64,000 nt of DNA from Companilactobacillus nuruki. GTDB taxonomy: Bacteria; Bacillota; Bacilli; Lactobacillales; Lactobacillaceae. A program made the position numbers and the translations under genes. Below, piece after piece: positions 25,738 through 34,856 of the stretch; positions within the stretch are counted from its first letter, which is position 1, and each line of letters begins with the position of its first letter. The notes under the pieces are model-generated. The model was not told where the DNA came from. It ran no database searches and saw only the letters and a list, made by a program, of their open reading frames with translations. The DNA lies in the NCBI RefSeq assembly GCF_002872255.1, contig NZ_NIPR01000008.1:1-64000 (forward strand), given 5' to 3'.

Positions 25738-26406
25738 ATGAAAAAAGTTTTATCTATCGCTTTAGTAAGTGCAATGGCTTTGACAGGAGTTCTTGCTTCA
25801 ACACAAACAGCACAAGCTGCCGTAGCAAATAATGATGGCACTGTAACTGTTGAGAAAGGCGATACTTATAAGAGTATTGCTGCAGCAAATGGAATTTCAA
25901 TTTCGACTCTAGAACAAGCTAATGGACGTGAAGTTGGCGGATTTGACTTAATTTACCCAGGCGAAACAATTACATTACCTGGAACTACGACAACAAATAC
26001 AAACGATACAACTAATGCAACTGCGACAACTGACACAACAACTGCAACAGATACAACATCAACACAAGCAACTGATGCTACAACTGCAACTACTGATTCA
26101 AGTGCCACAACACAGGCAGCAAGTACAACAACAGGAACATCACAAGGAACATTTAAGATTTCCTTCTATGATCCATCTGTTTTAGGTTCAAATATGGGTT
26201 ATTCTGGCGTTGCTGCTAATCTTTCAGTCTTTCCTAAGGGAACACAGTTGAAAATTACTCTATCTGATGGCACTGTATTGTATAGAACAGTTAATGATAC
26301 AGGAACATTCGCTAATTCAAATTCACAACAATTAGATGTTGCTATGCCAAGTTCATCGATTCCATCATATGGTGTAACTACAGCATCAGTTGAGGTTTTA
26401 TCATAA
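25738..26406 (+). CDS. Secreted LysM-3D domain cell-wall protein
   Basis: 222 aa. Signal peptide ends at AQA-AVAN (residue 28). A LysM domain follows (VEKGDTYKSIAAANGISISTLEQANG...YPGETITLP, residues 36-80) that binds peptidoglycan. Next is a Thr/Asp/Ala-rich linker of about 55 residues, then a 3D-like domain (GYSGVAANLSVFPKGTQL, VNDTGTFAN, QQLDVAMP), a double-psi barrel with conserved Asp found in lytic transglycosylase-like proteins. It is probably wall-associated and may remodel peptidoglycan; activity is not proven. A terminator follows. Confidence 0.88.
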   Translation: MKKVLSIALVSAMALTGVLASTQTAQAAVANNDGTVTVEKGDTYKSIAAANGISISTLEQANGREVGGFDLIYPGETITLPGTTTTNTNDTTNATATTDTTTATDTTSTQATDATTATTDSSATTQAASTTTGTSQGTFKISFYDPSVLGSNMGYSGVAANLSVFPKGTQLKITLSDGTVLYRTVNDTGTFANSNSQQLDVAMPSSSIPSYGVTTASVEVLS

Positions 26407-26416
26407 TTTAAAGTTT

Positions 26417-26446
26417 AGCCTTCTATTAATTTAGAAGGCTTTTTTA
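26417..26446 (+). terminator. Terminator after the LysM-3D gene
   Basis: AGCCTTCTA and TAGAAGGCT pair, followed by six T. Confidence 0.9.
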
Positions 26447-26644
26447 TTAGTAAAAATTTAATTTTGAAAATATTCTTTATATTTTTTTAATTTAAAAATA
26501 ATTTGTTTTTATGTTATAAAAAGCATAGTAACGGTCCTGCTCATACATTGAAATAAAGGTATTTCTTTCAATAATTGACTGTAATCAACTTTTGGCATAA
26601 GAATTGAAAATTAGAAATTTCCTAAAAAAACTTATTTTTAACGA

Positions 26645-26673
26645 TTGACATTTCAAAAATTAGATTGTATTAT
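26645..26673 (+). promoter_or_regulatory. Promoter of the methionine uptake operon
   Basis: -35 TTGACA (26645-26650), 17-bp spacer, -10 TATTAT (26668-26673). Start near 26680, about 30 nt before the T-box structure. The stretch 26447-26644 is AT-rich and holds nothing else clear. Confidence 0.85.
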
Positions 26674-26711
26674 CTAACCAACGATTAACAAAAGATATTT
26701 ATTAAACAAAT

Positions 26712-26981
26712 TGATCGGGGGAAGTAATTCAACCTCGTTTGTACAGAAAACCTCTATTTGCTGAGATGAGGGCAACGACTTGAATGAAAATGACCCGTGA
26801 TTGGTGCGCTGAATCCGGATGGATAAAGATGCAATGGTTGGTACCCTTTAACGTACACGCGTATAGAGTTTTTGTACGTTGTTAAGGGGATAAGTGCAAA
26901 TTTATTCCGAATTAGAATGGTACCGCGAGAAGTCGCTTCTAACATTGAACCTAATTGGTTCAAGTTGGGAGCGATTTTTTT
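26712..26981 (+). promoter_or_regulatory. T-box leader 1 (probably tRNA-Met)
   Basis: The Stem I AGTA-type motif lies at 26723-26726 and the T-box AGAATGGTACCGCG at 26914-26927. The terminator (GTCGCTTCTAAC with its partner up to GGGAGCGAT, then T-run) ends at 26981. The likely specifier region holds ATG codons (GAATGAAAATGACC near 26780-26793), which fits methionine and the genes downstream. Uncharged tRNA-Met would favour the antiterminator and switch the operon on. Confidence 0.88.
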
Positions 26982-27037
26982 GTTTTTATAAATTATTTTT
27001 TAGTTGATTAAGTATTTGTATAAGGTGGGAGAAAGAT

Positions 27038-27862
27038 ATGAGTAAATTTAAGAAGTTCAGCAAGGTTATTTTATTAGCTTTTACGGCATTATTCATTTTT
27101 GTATTAGCTGGCTGTGGAAATCAAAGCAAATCACAAACGGTTAAAGTTGGTATTAATCCTTCAGATGCACCAATTTGGAAGGTTGTTCAAAAGAAGGTCA
27201 AGAGTGAGGGTATTGATTTACAAATCAAGGAATTCAACGATTACAATCAACCCAACACAGCCTTGAACCAAGGTGAGGTTGATATTAATGCTTATCAACA
27301 TACTGATTTCTTGAATGCATGGAATAAAGCACATAAGACAGACTTAGTATCAATTGGTAAAACAGTTATTCAACCAATGGCTTTATACTCACATAAAATC
27401 ACAAAGTTGAGTCAATTAAAAGACGGCGATAAAATTGCTATTCCTAATGATTCTTCAAACGAAGCTCGTGCATTACAGTTGTTAGAATATAACGGTATTA
27501 TCAAACTTAATGATAAGAAGACTTTACCTTCAACAAAAGATATTACAGAAAACAAATTGAACTTGAAGTTTACTACGCTAGATGCTGCACAAACAGCTCG
27601 TTCACTTGATAGTGTCGATGCTGCAGTTGTTAATGGTAACGTTGCTTCAGATGCTAAGTTGAATCCTAAGAAGGCTGTTGTAACAGAAAAAATCAACAAG
27701 AATTCAATTCCTTGGATCAATATTATCGTTGCTCAAAAGAAAGACAAGAACAACAAAACTTACAAGAAAGTTGTTAAAGCTTTCCAATCAAAAGAAGTTG
27801 CTAAAGAAATCAAGAAAGTTTATGGCGGAAACGAAATTCCTGCATGGAATGCCAAGCTATAA
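27038..27862 (+). CDS. metQ: Methionine ABC transporter substrate-binding lipoprotein
   Basis: 274-aa NlpA/MetQ family lipoprotein. Lipobox LAGC with the lipidated Cys at 26, then the binding domain: VKVGINPSDAPIW, FNDYNQPNTALNQGEVDINAYQHTDFLNAWNK, DAAQTARSLDSVDAAVVNGN. It captures D/L-methionine, or a related compound, outside the membrane and hands it to MetI. First gene behind a methionine-type T-box, followed by an M20 peptidase, metN and metI. GGGAG precedes the ATG. Confidence 0.93.
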   Translation: MSKFKKFSKVILLAFTALFIFVLAGCGNQSKSQTVKVGINPSDAPIWKVVQKKVKSEGIDLQIKEFNDYNQPNTALNQGEVDINAYQHTDFLNAWNKAHKTDLVSIGKTVIQPMALYSHKITKLSQLKDGDKIAIPNDSSNEARALQLLEYNGIIKLNDKKTLPSTKDITENKLNLKFTTLDAAQTARSLDSVDAAVVNGNVASDAKLNPKKAVVTEKINKNSIPWINIIVAQKKDKNNKTYKKVVKAFQSKEVAKEIKKVYGGNEIPAWNAKL

Positions 27863-27896
27863 TATAGAATAAGTTTTATTGAGGAGGCACTACCAC

Positions 27897-29231
27897 ATGT
27901 CAAAATTATCAGACCCATTAATTCAGGATTCAATAGAAGATTTAAAAAAATATATCGCATTACCGTCTGTATCAGCTAAAAATCAATCTATTCCTGAGAC
28001 GGCTGAATTCCTCAAGAAATTATTACAAGATTTTGGTGCAGAAGCAGTAGTTTGGGATGAGTTCGAATATCCAGTTGTTTTTGGAGAGATTAAACCAAAA
28101 GAGCCAAGTGATAGCACGATTCTGATTTATAATCATTATGATGTACAACCAGAAGAACCACTAGCACTTTGGAATTCAGACCCATTCAAACTAAAGATAA
28201 CCGATGATAAGTTTATCGGACGTGGCGTTTCAGATTGTAAAGCTGACTTAATTAGTCGTATCACAGCCTTAAAGATCTATCGTCAAGAACATGGTGATAT
28301 TCCTTGTAATATTAAATTTTTGATTGAAGGGCAAGAAGAGGTTGCCAGTCGACATTTAGAAGATTATTTAAAAAAGTACCAAAATCTTTTATCAGCCGAT
28401 TTGATAATTTGGGAATCAGGTTATAAAAATGAACAAGAACAATTTAATTTCACTGGTGGTAATAAAGGTGTGTTGTGTTTTGAACTAGAGGCTACATCAG
28501 CCAATATTGATTTACATTCTTCTTTTGCAGCTGTTGTTGACAGTGCTACATGGAGATTAGCTCAAGCACTTGATGCTTTAAGAACGCCTGAAGGCGATAT
28601 TAAAATACCTGGTTTTTATGATGATGTAGTAGCACCAACTCAACGAGAAATTGATTTAGTTAACAAAGCTACCACACCTGATTTGCAGAAAAAATGGGAT
28701 TTGCAAGTTCCATTATTAAAAAACAAATCGGTTAATTACAACTTAACATTTAATCCTACTATTAATATAGAAGGAATCAGTAGCGGTTGGGAAGGCCAAG
28801 GAGTTAAAACCGTTACTCCAAAGTCAGCTACGGCAAAATTGGAATTCAGGTTAGTACCAAACCAAGATCCACATGATCTATTTGATAAATTGACTAAATA
28901 CCTTAATGATCAAGGATTCAAAGATATTAAAGTTAAGTATTTACTTGGGGAAAAAGGATATCGTTGGGATCTTAATAGTCCAATTGTTAATAAGTTGATT
29001 GGCACGGCTAAAGATTTCTTTGGCGGAGATGAAAAAATCGAAGCATTGCCTTCCAGTCCTGGTACTGGCCCAATGTATTTGTTAAATGAATACACTCAGG
29101 CTTCGATTGTTTCAACTGGTGTTAGTTATTCAAAAGCAGGAAACCATGCACCAAATGAGAATATTAGAATTCAAGATTACCTAGATTTTATCGACTTCTT
29201 CGATCAGTTCTTGGGTAAGCTAAGGGAGTAG
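27897..29231 (+). CDS. M20 family metallopeptidase/dipeptidase
   Basis: 444 aa from the ATG at 27897 (GAGGAGG upstream). M20 zinc-site blocks: NHYDVQP (His), GRGVSDCKAD (bridging Asp), EGQEEVASRH (Glu-Glu), and NHAPNEN with the C-terminal His. Family members split dipeptides or N-acyl amino acids in the cytoplasm. The place between metQ and metN, under the same T-box, is shared with streptococci, so it probably frees methionine from imported peptides or N-acyl-methionine (inference). Confidence 0.9.
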   Translation: MSKLSDPLIQDSIEDLKKYIALPSVSAKNQSIPETAEFLKKLLQDFGAEAVVWDEFEYPVVFGEIKPKEPSDSTILIYNHYDVQPEEPLALWNSDPFKLKITDDKFIGRGVSDCKADLISRITALKIYRQEHGDIPCNIKFLIEGQEEVASRHLEDYLKKYQNLLSADLIIWESGYKNEQEQFNFTGGNKGVLCFELEATSANIDLHSSFAAVVDSATWRLAQALDALRTPEGDIKIPGFYDDVVAPTQREIDLVNKATTPDLQKKWDLQVPLLKNKSVNYNLTFNPTINIEGISSGWEGQGVKTVTPKSATAKLEFRLVPNQDPHDLFDKLTKYLNDQGFKDIKVKYLLGEKGYRWDLNSPIVNKLIGTAKDFFGGDEKIEALPSSPGTGPMYLLNEYTQASIVSTGVSYSKAGNHAPNENIRIQDYLDFIDFFDQFLGKLRE

Positions 29232-29238
29232 TTATTAA

Positions 29239-30297
29239 ATGGCAGAACAAAATGGGATAATTCAGCTAAAGAATATAGATGTTACTTTCCATAATGAAGG
29301 TAAAACAATTGAAGCTGTAAAAGATGTTTCAATAGATGTTAAAAAAGGCGATGTTTTTGGAGTAATTGGTTACTCTGGTGCCGGAAAGAGTACCTTGGTT
29401 CGAGTAATTAATTTGTTACAAAAACCAACTGCTGGTTCGGTAGTTGTTAATAATCAAAATATGCTTCAATTAAGTCAAAAAGATTTACGATCGGCTCGCC
29501 GTAATATTGGAATGATTTTTCAACACTTTAATTTGATGAATTCCTTGACCGTTTATGGCAATGTGGACTTTCCATTGAGAGATTCAGGATTAAGTAAATC
29601 AGAGCGTAAACAAAAAATTGATAGACTATTAGATATTGTTGGTTTGGCTGATCGTGCTAAGAATTATCCATCGCAATTATCTGGTGGTCAGAAACAGCGT
29701 GTGGCGATTGCTCGTGCGCTTGCCAATGATCCTGAAATTTTGATTTCTGATGAAGCTACTAGTGCTTTGGATCCTAAAACAACTACTGAGATTTTGGATT
29801 TATTAGGTCGTTTGAATAAAGAATTGGGAATCACAATTGTTATTATTACTCATGAAATGGATGCAATTAAGCAAATTTGTAATCGAGTTTCAGTTATGGA
29901 GAATGGTCGTTTAATTGAGGAAGGTGATCTACTTTCAATTTTCGGTAATCCTAAGGAACAACTTACAAAGGATTTTGTTAATACATCAACTCACATTGGT
30001 TCTGTCCTTGATGAAATTCGTGATAGTGGAATTGTGAATAAACTTTCTGGTCGCCTGATTGAACTTAATTATATTGGTGATTCTACAAATGAGCCGATCG
30101 TAGTTGAATTATACAAACGATTTAAAGTTGAAGCCAATATTCTATTTAGTAATATTGAAAGATTACAAAATACCACTGTTGGAATTATGCTTTTTGCCTT
30201 AACTGGGGATGATGATAAGGTTGAAGAAGCAATTCAATATTTAAACGGTTTAAAGGTTAATGTTAAAGAAATTAGTTTGAAGAAAGAAGGCAAATAA
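29239..30297 (+). CDS. metN: Methionine ABC transporter ATPase
   Basis: 352 aa. Walker A GYSGAGKST (residues 44-52), signature LSGGQKQRVAIARAL, Walker B with DEATSALDP, and a His switch in ITHEMD. The C-terminal about 90 residues form the NIL domain, which in E. coli MetN binds methionine and inhibits transport. It starts 7 nt after the peptidase stop and ends 3 nt before the permease start. Confidence 0.95.
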   Translation: MAEQNGIIQLKNIDVTFHNEGKTIEAVKDVSIDVKKGDVFGVIGYSGAGKSTLVRVINLLQKPTAGSVVVNNQNMLQLSQKDLRSARRNIGMIFQHFNLMNSLTVYGNVDFPLRDSGLSKSERKQKIDRLLDIVGLADRAKNYPSQLSGGQKQRVAIARALANDPEILISDEATSALDPKTTTEILDLLGRLNKELGITIVIITHEMDAIKQICNRVSVMENGRLIEEGDLLSIFGNPKEQLTKDFVNTSTHIGSVLDEIRDSGIVNKLSGRLIELNYIGDSTNEPIVVELYKRFKVEANILFSNIERLQNTTVGIMLFALTGDDDKVEEAIQYLNGLKVNVKEISLKKEGK

Positions 30298-30300
30298 TTC

Positions 30301-30990
30301 ATGGCAGGATTAGTAAATAAATTTCTTCCCAATGTAGTTGCTAACTGGGAAGGTGACAATGGTTTTGTTACCGCAATTTGGCAGACTTTATATATGACTT
30401 TTGTCAGTGCATTATTTGCCGGTATCATTGGTATTATTTTAGGTATTCTTTTGGTTATTACAGCCGAAGATGGTATCACACCACATAAAAATTTCTATTA
30501 TTGGCTAGATAAGCTAGTTAACTTATTCAGGTCAATTCCATTTATTATTTTATTGGCGGTAATTGGACCGTTCACTAAATTGATCGTAGGGCAAACTATC
30601 GGACCTACTGGTGCTTTGGTACCATTAGTTGTCGGAACGGCACCATTCTTTGCTAGACAAGTTCAATTAGCACTAGTTGAAGTTGATCCTGGTGTGATTG
30701 AGGCTGCTGAAGCAATTGGACTTTCACCAATGAAGATTATCTTTAGAGTTTATCTACGTGAAGGACTTCCAGAATTAATTCGTTCAGGAACTTTGACAAT
30801 TATCAGTTTGATTGGTCTAACTGCCATGGCTGGAGCCGTTGGTGGTGGTGGTCTTGGTAACATGGCTATCTCTGTTGGTTATCAGCGTTTTGAAAATGAT
30901 GTAACTATCGTATCGATGATTTTTATTTTGATTTTAGTCTTCATTATTCAAGGTATAGGTGATTATGCAGTTCGTAAATTAGAACATTAG
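30301..30990 (+). CDS. metI: Methionine ABC transporter permease
   Basis: 229-aa permease with about five transmembrane segments. The EAA coupling motif, EAAEAIGLSPMKIIFRVYLREGLP, lies around residues 140-163. Together with MetN and the MetQ proteins it makes a complete importer. It is followed after 10 nt by a second T-box. Confidence 0.95.
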   Translation: MAGLVNKFLPNVVANWEGDNGFVTAIWQTLYMTFVSALFAGIIGIILGILLVITAEDGITPHKNFYYWLDKLVNLFRSIPFIILLAVIGPFTKLIVGQTIGPTGALVPLVVGTAPFFARQVQLALVEVDPGVIEAAEAIGLSPMKIIFRVYLREGLPELIRSGTLTIISLIGLTAMAGAVGGGGLGNMAISVGYQRFENDVTIVSMIFILILVFIIQGIGDYAVRKLEH

Positions 30991-31000
30991 ATAACAATAT

Positions 31001-31259
31001 GATCGGAAAAGTAGTTTATGATTTTTGTACAGAAAGCCTCAGGTGCTGGGATGAGGACAAAATAGTAAATGAAAATGATTCGTGATTGGTATCCTTGAGT
31101 TTGATAAATAAGGGGATAATGGTTGGTACCCATTAAAGTACAGGCATGTGTTACATGTCGATAAGGAAAGTGGATGTAAATTTACTTTTGAAATAGAATG
31201 GTACCGCGCAAAAAGGCGCTTCTATCTTGGACAAAGTCTGAGAGGAAGCGTCTTTTTAT
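31001..31259 (+). promoter_or_regulatory. T-box leader 2, inside the methionine locus
   Basis: It repeats the plan of leader 1: GGAAAAGTAG near 31005-31014, AATGAAAATGATTCGTGATTGG near 31068-31089 (closely similar to leader 1), T-box AGAATGGTACCGCG (31195-31208), and a terminator (GGCGCTTCT...GGAAGCGTCTTTTT) ending at 31259. It begins 10 nt after metI and shows no clear promoter of its own, so it seems to gate readthrough into the second metQ. Confidence 0.87.
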
Positions 31260-31276
31260 ATTGAGGAGGAGAAACT

Positions 31277-32113
31277 ATGAAAAAGAATACGATTAAGAAA
31301 ATATTATTATTAGTTACTACCACATTGAGTGTATTTTTCTTGGCAGCCTGTGGAAACAGTCAAGCAAGCAGTACCAAAGAAAAGACCGTTAAAATTGGTA
31401 TTACTGGGTCAGATGACCGAGTTTTGAACCTAGTTGCAAAGAAAGTTAAAAAGGAAGGCATTAATTTGAAGATAGTTGAATTTTCAGATTATAATCAACC
31501 CAATACTGCTTTACAACAAGGTGAAATTGATTTGAATGCTTTTCAAACTATCACATTCCAAAATGATTGGAATAAAAAACATCATAGTAATATTGTTTCT
31601 ATCGGTTCGACTGTAATTGCACCAATGGCACTTTACTCTAAGAAAATTACTAGTTTAGAACAATTTAAAGATGGAGATAAAATTGCTGTTCCAAATGATG
31701 CCACTAATGAGGGACGTGCCCTGCAATTACTTGAAAGTGCAGGTTTAATTAAACTAAATTCAGCAAAAATTCCAAACGTTAAAGATATTACAGAAAATAA
31801 ATTGAATTTGAAAATTTCAGCACTAGATGCTGCCCAAACAGCTAAATCACTTGATGATGTTACTGCTTCAGTTGTTAATAGTGGAGTTGCTAGTGATGCT
31901 AAATTGAATCCTAAGAAGGCAGTTTATAGGGAAAAAATTACTGCTAAATCAAAACCTTATGTGAATATAATTTCCGCTAACGCCAAAGACAAAAACAATG
32001 CTACTTACAAGAAGATTGTTAAGGCATATCAATCAAAGGATGTTGCTAAAGAGATTAAAAAAGAATTTGGTGGTTATGAAAGTCCTGCTTGGAATTATAA
32101 AGTTTTGAATTAG
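31277..32113 (+). CDS. metQ: Second methionine-type substrate-binding lipoprotein
   Basis: 278-aa NlpA/MetQ family protein with lipobox LAAC (Cys25). It is a clear paralogue of the protein at 27038: FSDYNQPNTALQQGEIDLNAFQTITFQNDW and DAAQTAKSLDDVTASVVNSG match block by block. Differences at the binding region (SDDRVLNLV against SDAPIWKVV; FQTITF against YQHTDF) suggest a different ligand range. It has its own T-box leader and a terminator (32138-32176). Confidence 0.92.
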   Translation: MKKNTIKKILLLVTTTLSVFFLAACGNSQASSTKEKTVKIGITGSDDRVLNLVAKKVKKEGINLKIVEFSDYNQPNTALQQGEIDLNAFQTITFQNDWNKKHHSNIVSIGSTVIAPMALYSKKITSLEQFKDGDKIAVPNDATNEGRALQLLESAGLIKLNSAKIPNVKDITENKLNLKISALDAAQTAKSLDDVTASVVNSGVASDAKLNPKKAVYREKITAKSKPYVNIISANAKDKNNATYKKIVKAYQSKDVAKEIKKEFGGYESPAWNYKVLN

Positions 32114-32137
32114 AAATTCAAAGATTGAAAATTGAGT

Positions 32138-32176
32138 AAAATAAAAGTCACCTATACGGGTGATTTTTATTTTTTT
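32138..32176 (+). terminator. Terminator after the second metQ
   Basis: AAATAAAAGTCACC pairs with GGTGATTTTTATT, followed by T-run. Confidence 0.8.
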
Positions 32177-32297
32177 ATGGAAAATGATGACTGCCACTTA
32201 TATTCTAACCAATCTTAAATAGATACTTTATTTAAGACATAATGAAATTTTTTTATTAAAATAGACGTAATAATTAAAACAGAAGTCAGGAATAAAT

Positions 32298-33116
32298 ATG
32301 AAAAATTTAGGAGCTGTTTTAAAAGAATTACGCAAAGAAAAAAAGCTGACTCAAAGAGAATTGGCTGAAGGAATTTGTGCACAATCAATGTTATCGGCGA
32401 TTGAGAATGATGTTTACATTCCTAATGCAAATTTATTGATTAAGCTAGCAAATAGATTGGAAGTTAATCTTAATCAGATTAGTTTAGCCATTAATTATAA
32501 TATTTCGACAAAGGACAATTATAATCAAACGGTGGATAAGCTGTGTAATAATCATCAATATCAGAAATTATTAAATTTTTTACAGCAAAACAGAGTAATA
32601 GATGATCTTGAAACAGCATCTCAATATCAAAGCTATTATTATTATTTGGGTGTTGCGCAATTACAAACTAATACGATCGATGAAGCATTACAATCGTTCA
32701 AGCTATCTTTGACAGAAATCAATCATCTTCAACTGGATACCATTTCGAGATTGGCGTATTTAGCAATTGGTTATATTTATGCCTTACAAAATAAAAAAAT
32801 TACGGCTGTTGATAATATTGATTTAGCTTTTAGAAATTGGAATGAATTTTCCTATGATGAAAATCAAAATATTCTTTATTATTTGGCAGCACTGATTTAC
32901 TTTAAGTTAAATGATTATCAAAATTCAACAGCATATTTAGTTGATGGAATTACTTTTATCGCTAAGCATGATTCACATTATATGTTGGCTAATTGTTATT
33001 TTCTGATGGCACGTTTGTCACAAGAGGCTCATCAAGATGATAAACGTTTAGAGGCATCAAGAAGAAAAGATTTGTTCACTGAACTTTATGGTGAAAAAGT
33101 TTTTAAAGATTTTTAG
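32298..33116 (+). CDS. RRNPP-like regulator (HTH plus TPR repeats)
   Basis: 272 aa. An N-terminal XRE helix-turn-helix (LKELRKEKKLTQRELAEGICAQSMLSAIEN) is followed by about 200 residues of paired helices that look like tetratricopeptide repeats (YYYYLGVAQLQTNTIDEALQSFKLSL; YLAALIYFKLNDYQNSTAYLVDGI). This is the plan of Rgg/PlcR-type regulators, which often sense a short peptide. I find no secreted signal-peptide gene in the adjoining gaps (32177-32297 and 33117-33191 are short). Targets unknown. Confidence 0.8.
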   Translation: MKNLGAVLKELRKEKKLTQRELAEGICAQSMLSAIENDVYIPNANLLIKLANRLEVNLNQISLAINYNISTKDNYNQTVDKLCNNHQYQKLLNFLQQNRVIDDLETASQYQSYYYYLGVAQLQTNTIDEALQSFKLSLTEINHLQLDTISRLAYLAIGYIYALQNKKITAVDNIDLAFRNWNEFSYDENQNILYYLAALIYFKLNDYQNSTAYLVDGITFIAKHDSHYMLANCYFLMARLSQEAHQDDKRLEASRRKDLFTELYGEKVFKDF

Positions 33117-33191
33117 AATATCAGTAAACTGATTATTAAATTAGACTTTGTTTTTTTATGATGAGTTCATCAAATAAATGAGGTGACCGAT

Positions 33192-33602
33192 ATGAAAGAA
33201 TTATTTAATAATCAAATTACTATTCAGAGCAACTCCGAAAGAATCAAACAAGTTTTATTAGATGGATTAAAGCTTAAAATTTGGAATCCATCAATTATGA
33301 CGGTTGATAAGCTTGAAAAAAATACTTATGAGATAAGACGAAATGAAGGTCCTAATCGTTATGAAAAAATTATAGTTAAATCAAAACAAGATAGAGTTAT
33401 TTATCAAAGTACAGGTGGTTATTTAGAATATAAGATTGAATTTGATATAAAAGATTACGGTGATCTTACCGATGTAAGAGAAACGTTTTTAATTAATTCT
33501 GAAAGAAGTAGATTTCCAATTAAACTTTTAACTCCAATCGCTAAGAATGCGTTTAATCATAATTTAACTAGCCTAAAATTAATTTTGGATAGAGTAGGTT
33601 AA
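33192..33602 (+). CDS. SRPBCC-like small protein
   Basis: 136 aa from the ATG at 33192; GAGGTG lies upstream and the in-frame GTG at 33183 overlaps it. Alternating strands with a long C-terminal helix (PIAKNAFNHNLTSLKLILDRV) and the start LFNNQITIQSNSERIKQVLLDG suggest a START/SRPBCC (polyketide-cyclase-like) ligand-binding fold. Function unknown. It may be cotranscribed with the regulator. Confidence 0.6.
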   Translation: MKELFNNQITIQSNSERIKQVLLDGLKLKIWNPSIMTVDKLEKNTYEIRRNEGPNRYEKIIVKSKQDRVIYQSTGGYLEYKIEFDIKDYGDLTDVRETFLINSERSRFPIKLLTPIAKNAFNHNLTSLKLILDRVG

Positions 33603-33706
33603 GGTTACAAAAATGTAAGTTGACTGTAAGAGCTTTAGATGTACTAATATTAATAATTCCATTAAGATATAATTAACAATAAAAGAGAAATAGGGGGAAT
33701 TGACTT

Positions 33707-33895
33707 ATGCATATTCCAATTAAACGTTCTAAAAGTGATAAGGTTTTTGCCGGAGTAATTGGTGGATTAGCAGAGCATTTTCAATGGAATCCAACTATTG
33801 CTAGAGTTCTTTGGGTAATTATCAGTTTGACACCATTTCCGGGTATTATAGGTTACTTAGTGCTTTGGATGTTGATGGAAAGTCCCGAATATTAA
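33707..33895 (+). CDS. PspC domain protein 1
   Basis: 62 aa. A PspC domain fills the protein: IKRSKSDKVFAGVIGGLAEHFQWNPTIARVLWVI, then a second hydrophobic segment. PspC proteins are envelope-stress membrane proteins. Only the single domain is present. The next gene is a close relative, 19 bp downstream. Confidence 0.88.
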   Translation: MHIPIKRSKSDKVFAGVIGGLAEHFQWNPTIARVLWVIISLTPFPGIIGYLVLWMLMESPEY

Positions 33896-33914
33896 TTATT
33901 AGAGGTTAAATAAA

Positions 33915-34109
33915 ATGCATATTCCTATTAAAAGATCAAAAGATAATCAAATACTTGGCGGTGTAGTTGCTGGTCTTTGTGAAAAATATGATTGGAATCC
34001 AGCAATTGGCAGAATCCTTTTTGTGGCTTTGTCATTAACACCTATGTTTCCAGGGATAATTGTCTACTTGTTACTATTATTATTGATGGAAAAACCTGAT
34101 GAGGACTAA
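33915..34109 (+). CDS. PspC domain protein 2
   Basis: 64 aa, a tandem paralogue of the preceding protein (MHIPIKRSK shared at the start; ILGGVVAGLCEKYDWNPAIGRILFV). Same single-domain membrane architecture. The pair probably forms one transcript and ends in a terminator at 34140-34174. Confidence 0.88.
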   Translation: MHIPIKRSKDNQILGGVVAGLCEKYDWNPAIGRILFVALSLTPMFPGIIVYLLLLLLMEKPDED

Positions 34110-34139
34110 TTTTTTGTCCTACTTTATTAAAAAATATCG

Positions 34140-34174
34140 CGTCTAATCATAATTTATGGTTAGACGTTTTTTTT
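34140..34174 (+). terminator. Terminator after the PspC pair
   Basis: CGTCTAATCATAA pairs with TTATGGTTAGACG, followed by eight T. Confidence 0.9.
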
Positions 34175-34212
34175 ATACCAAAATAATAAGATATAAAGAT
34201 TAATTTGGAAAA

Positions 34213-34341
34213 AAACGTTTACATTTTTATGTAAGCGTTATATAATTATTTTGTTCAAAAGTTGAAACGTTTCAAGTTTTATAAGAGCTGTTATAAAGCA
34301 ATTTTATTTGGTACATACCATTAAATTTAAAACGTTTTAAA
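34213..34341 (+). promoter_or_regulatory. Operator cluster of the PTS-glycosidase operon
   Basis: Three CG-centred sites precede the operon: AAACGTTTA (34213-34221), the perfect palindrome TTGAAACGTTTCAA (34262-34275) and the perfect palindrome TTTAAAACGTTTTAAA (34326-34341). TGTAAGCGTTAT (34230-34241) is a further cre-like half. A -35 TTTCAA (34270-34275) and -10 TATAAA (34292-34297) overlap the second site. LacI-family repressors and CcpA bind such CG-centred sites; the operon's own LacI gene is the likely partner (inference). Confidence 0.7.
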
Positions 34342-34360
34342 AGACTTGGGAGGAATTAAA

Positions 34361-34855
34361 ATGTCAGTATTATTAGCTAGGGTAGATCAACGTTTGATTC
34401 ATGGAATTACAGTAAATCAATGGAATCGAGAATTACATCCAAAGCGTTTTATGGTGGTCGATGATGAAGATAGCCAAAACGAAATGGTTAAGGCAAGTAT
34501 GAGAATGAGCAAACCAGCTGGAACAGGAATGTCTATTATCAGTCGAGAAAAGGCTATTAATAATTTTAAAGATGGTAAATATGATTCACATACAGTATTC
34601 ATTATTGCTAAGGAACCAGCCACAATTTTGGATTTGATTAACGGTGGCGTAGATATTCCAGAAGTAAACGTTGGAGCATTGTTTGAAGAGAATGATCGTG
34701 TTCCATATACCAAACGTGTTGCTTTGGATAAAAAAGAAGTTGAGGATCTCAAATCAATTTCAGCCAAAGGTATTCCAGTATTTTTTGAATATACACCAGA
34801 CGATGATGAAAAGGTTTCTCTTGAGGACGTTTTAAAGAAGAAGGGGGAAAACTAA
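34361..34855 (+). CDS. PTS mannose-family component IIB
   Basis: 164 aa from the ATG at 34361 (GGGAGGA upstream). The N-terminal RVDQRLIHGITVNQW holds the phosphorylated His (in IHG, residue 14). It transfers phosphate from IIA to the sugar bound at IIC/IID. First gene of a seven-gene operon. Confidence 0.93.
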   Translation: MSVLLARVDQRLIHGITVNQWNRELHPKRFMVVDDEDSQNEMVKASMRMSKPAGTGMSIISREKAINNFKDGKYDSHTVFIIAKEPATILDLINGGVDIPEVNVGALFEENDRVPYTKRVALDKKEVEDLKSISAKGIPVFFEYTPDDDEKVSLEDVLKKKGEN

Positions 34856-34856
34856 T

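Noticed and set aside
26754-26963. Short minus-strand frame inside T-box leader 1
   Set aside because: The region is fully explained by the T-box structure.
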